Below are positions 6,850-7,335 of a stretch of 7,335 bases of DNA, piece after piece (position 1 is the first letter of the stretch; every line of letters starts with the position of its first letter). Origin of the DNA: Pedobacter sp. (GTDB lineage Bacteria; Bacteroidota; Bacteroidia; Sphingobacteriales; Sphingobacteriaceae); assembly GCA_028287885.1 (NCBI GenBank), contig JAQBOT010000070.1, positions 1-7,335 of the forward strand, read 5' to 3'. A program made the position numbers and the translations under genes. The notes under the pieces were generated by a model. That model searched no databases and was not told the origin of the DNA. It worked only from the letters and a program-made list of their open reading frames with translations.

Positions 6850-7335
6850 ATGAACCGCAAAGTCTTAACAATTGCTATCATTAGCGTACTAACAGCAACC
6901 AGTTCTCTTCAGAACGTAGCCCTAGCCCAACAGAAAAGTGTTGTAGCGGCTGAACAATACCGACCACAGTTCCATTTTTCGCCAAAAGAGCATTGGATGA
7001 ATGATCCAAATGGAATGGTGTATTACAAAGGGCTATACCACCTTTTTTATCAGTTTTATCCCAATGGTACGGTTTGGGGCCCCATGCACTGGGGCCATGC
7101 AACCAGCAAAGATTTTTTTCATTGGCAGGAGAAACCTATAGCGCTATTTCCGGATAGCTTGGGCTACATATTTTCAGGTAGCATTGTGGTCGACGAACAA
7201 AATACTTCCGGACTTGGTAAGGAGGGGAAAGTTCCATTAATTGCCATATTCACGCATCACAATCCAAAGTTGGAAGCGGCTAAGGTAAATACATTCCAAA
7301 ATCAAAGTATCGCTTACAGTTTAGATGAAGGGGAA
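6850..7335 (+). CDS. Exported canonical GH32 glycoside hydrolase, N-terminal part (3' end outside window)
   Basis: The first 162 residues of a third GH32 enzyme run open to the window edge. ATG 6850 begins a Sec signal peptide (NRKVLTIAIISVLTA..., cleavage after ALA at residue 26), with no lipobox. The mature part opens with YRPQFHFSPKEHW (37-49), then the canonical nucleophile box WMNDPNG (49-55, Asp52), YHLFYQ (63-68), WGPMHWGHATSKD (76-88) and FSGS (108-111), all as in active invertases, levanases and exo-inulinases. The RDP and ECP boxes lie beyond the edge, so about two thirds of the protein is missing. The start is 40 nt after the previous stop, which fits one transcript; no other ATG lies between them in frame. 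The YRPQFHFSPK entry into the propeller is shared with the previous gene, suggesting related paralogues. Family and fold are secure; exo versus endo action and beta-2,1 versus beta-2,6 preference cannot be judged. Confidence 0.93.
   Translation, partial: MNRKVLTIAIISVLTATSSLQNVALAQQKSVVAAEQYRPQFHFSPKEHWMNDPNGMVYYKGLYHLFYQFYPNGTVWGPMHWGHATSKDFFHWQEKPIALFPDSLGYIFSGSIVVDEQNTSGLGKEGKVPLIAIFTHHNPKLEAAKVNTFQNQSIAYSLDEGE

Noticed and set aside
6881..7102. Minus-strand open frame of 73 codons near the right end
   Set aside because: It is antisense to the signal peptide and catalytic box of the third GH32 gene, which is clearly real.

Overview
The window looks like part of a polysaccharide utilisation locus (PUL) from a Bacteroidota bacterium. 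The evidence is a SusC/RagA-type TonB-dependent transporter followed directly by a SusD-type lipoprotein, AT-rich gene starts without clear Shine-Dalgarno sequences, and Sec-exported glycoside hydrolases behind them. Moderate GC and the protein style fit Sphingobacteriaceae (Pedobacter-like), but that placement is an impression and no marker gene supports it. All genes are on the + strand with short gaps (23, 73, 51 and 40 nt), as in one operon. The operon begins left of the window and continues past its right edge, so no promoter or regulator is visible.

Layout: 1-1259 is the C-terminal part of the SusC-like transporter. 1283-3025 is a complete SusD-like glycan-binding lipoprotein. 3042-3077 is a perfect 14-bp inverted repeat in the only gap with obvious structure. 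3099-5270 is a two-part protein with an N-terminal LamG-like jelly roll and a divergent GH32 fructosidase. 5322-6809 is a second GH32 enzyme with a shortened active-site loop. 6850-7335 is the start of a third GH32 enzyme with fully canonical motifs, cut by the window edge.

How the genes work together: the SusC/SusD pair would capture fructose-containing oligosaccharides (levan, inulin, fructo-oligosaccharides or a decorated fructoside) and import them across the outer membrane. Three exported GH32 enzymes would then release fructose, probably in the periplasm, since all three have signal-peptidase-I type leaders and none has a lipobox. Fructan as the substrate class follows from GH32 family membership; linkage type cannot be read from the sequence.

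The most unusual aspect is the set of three adjacent GH32 enzymes with different first catalytic boxes: WTNETHG (Glu in place of the nucleophile Asp), WIGDPCG (Asp kept, but a 13-residue loop missing just after) and WMNDPNG (canonical). This suggests specialised enzymes, or a partly non-catalytic fructan-binding role for the first. The general system type (a fructan PUL) is known; I do not see an entirely new system here.
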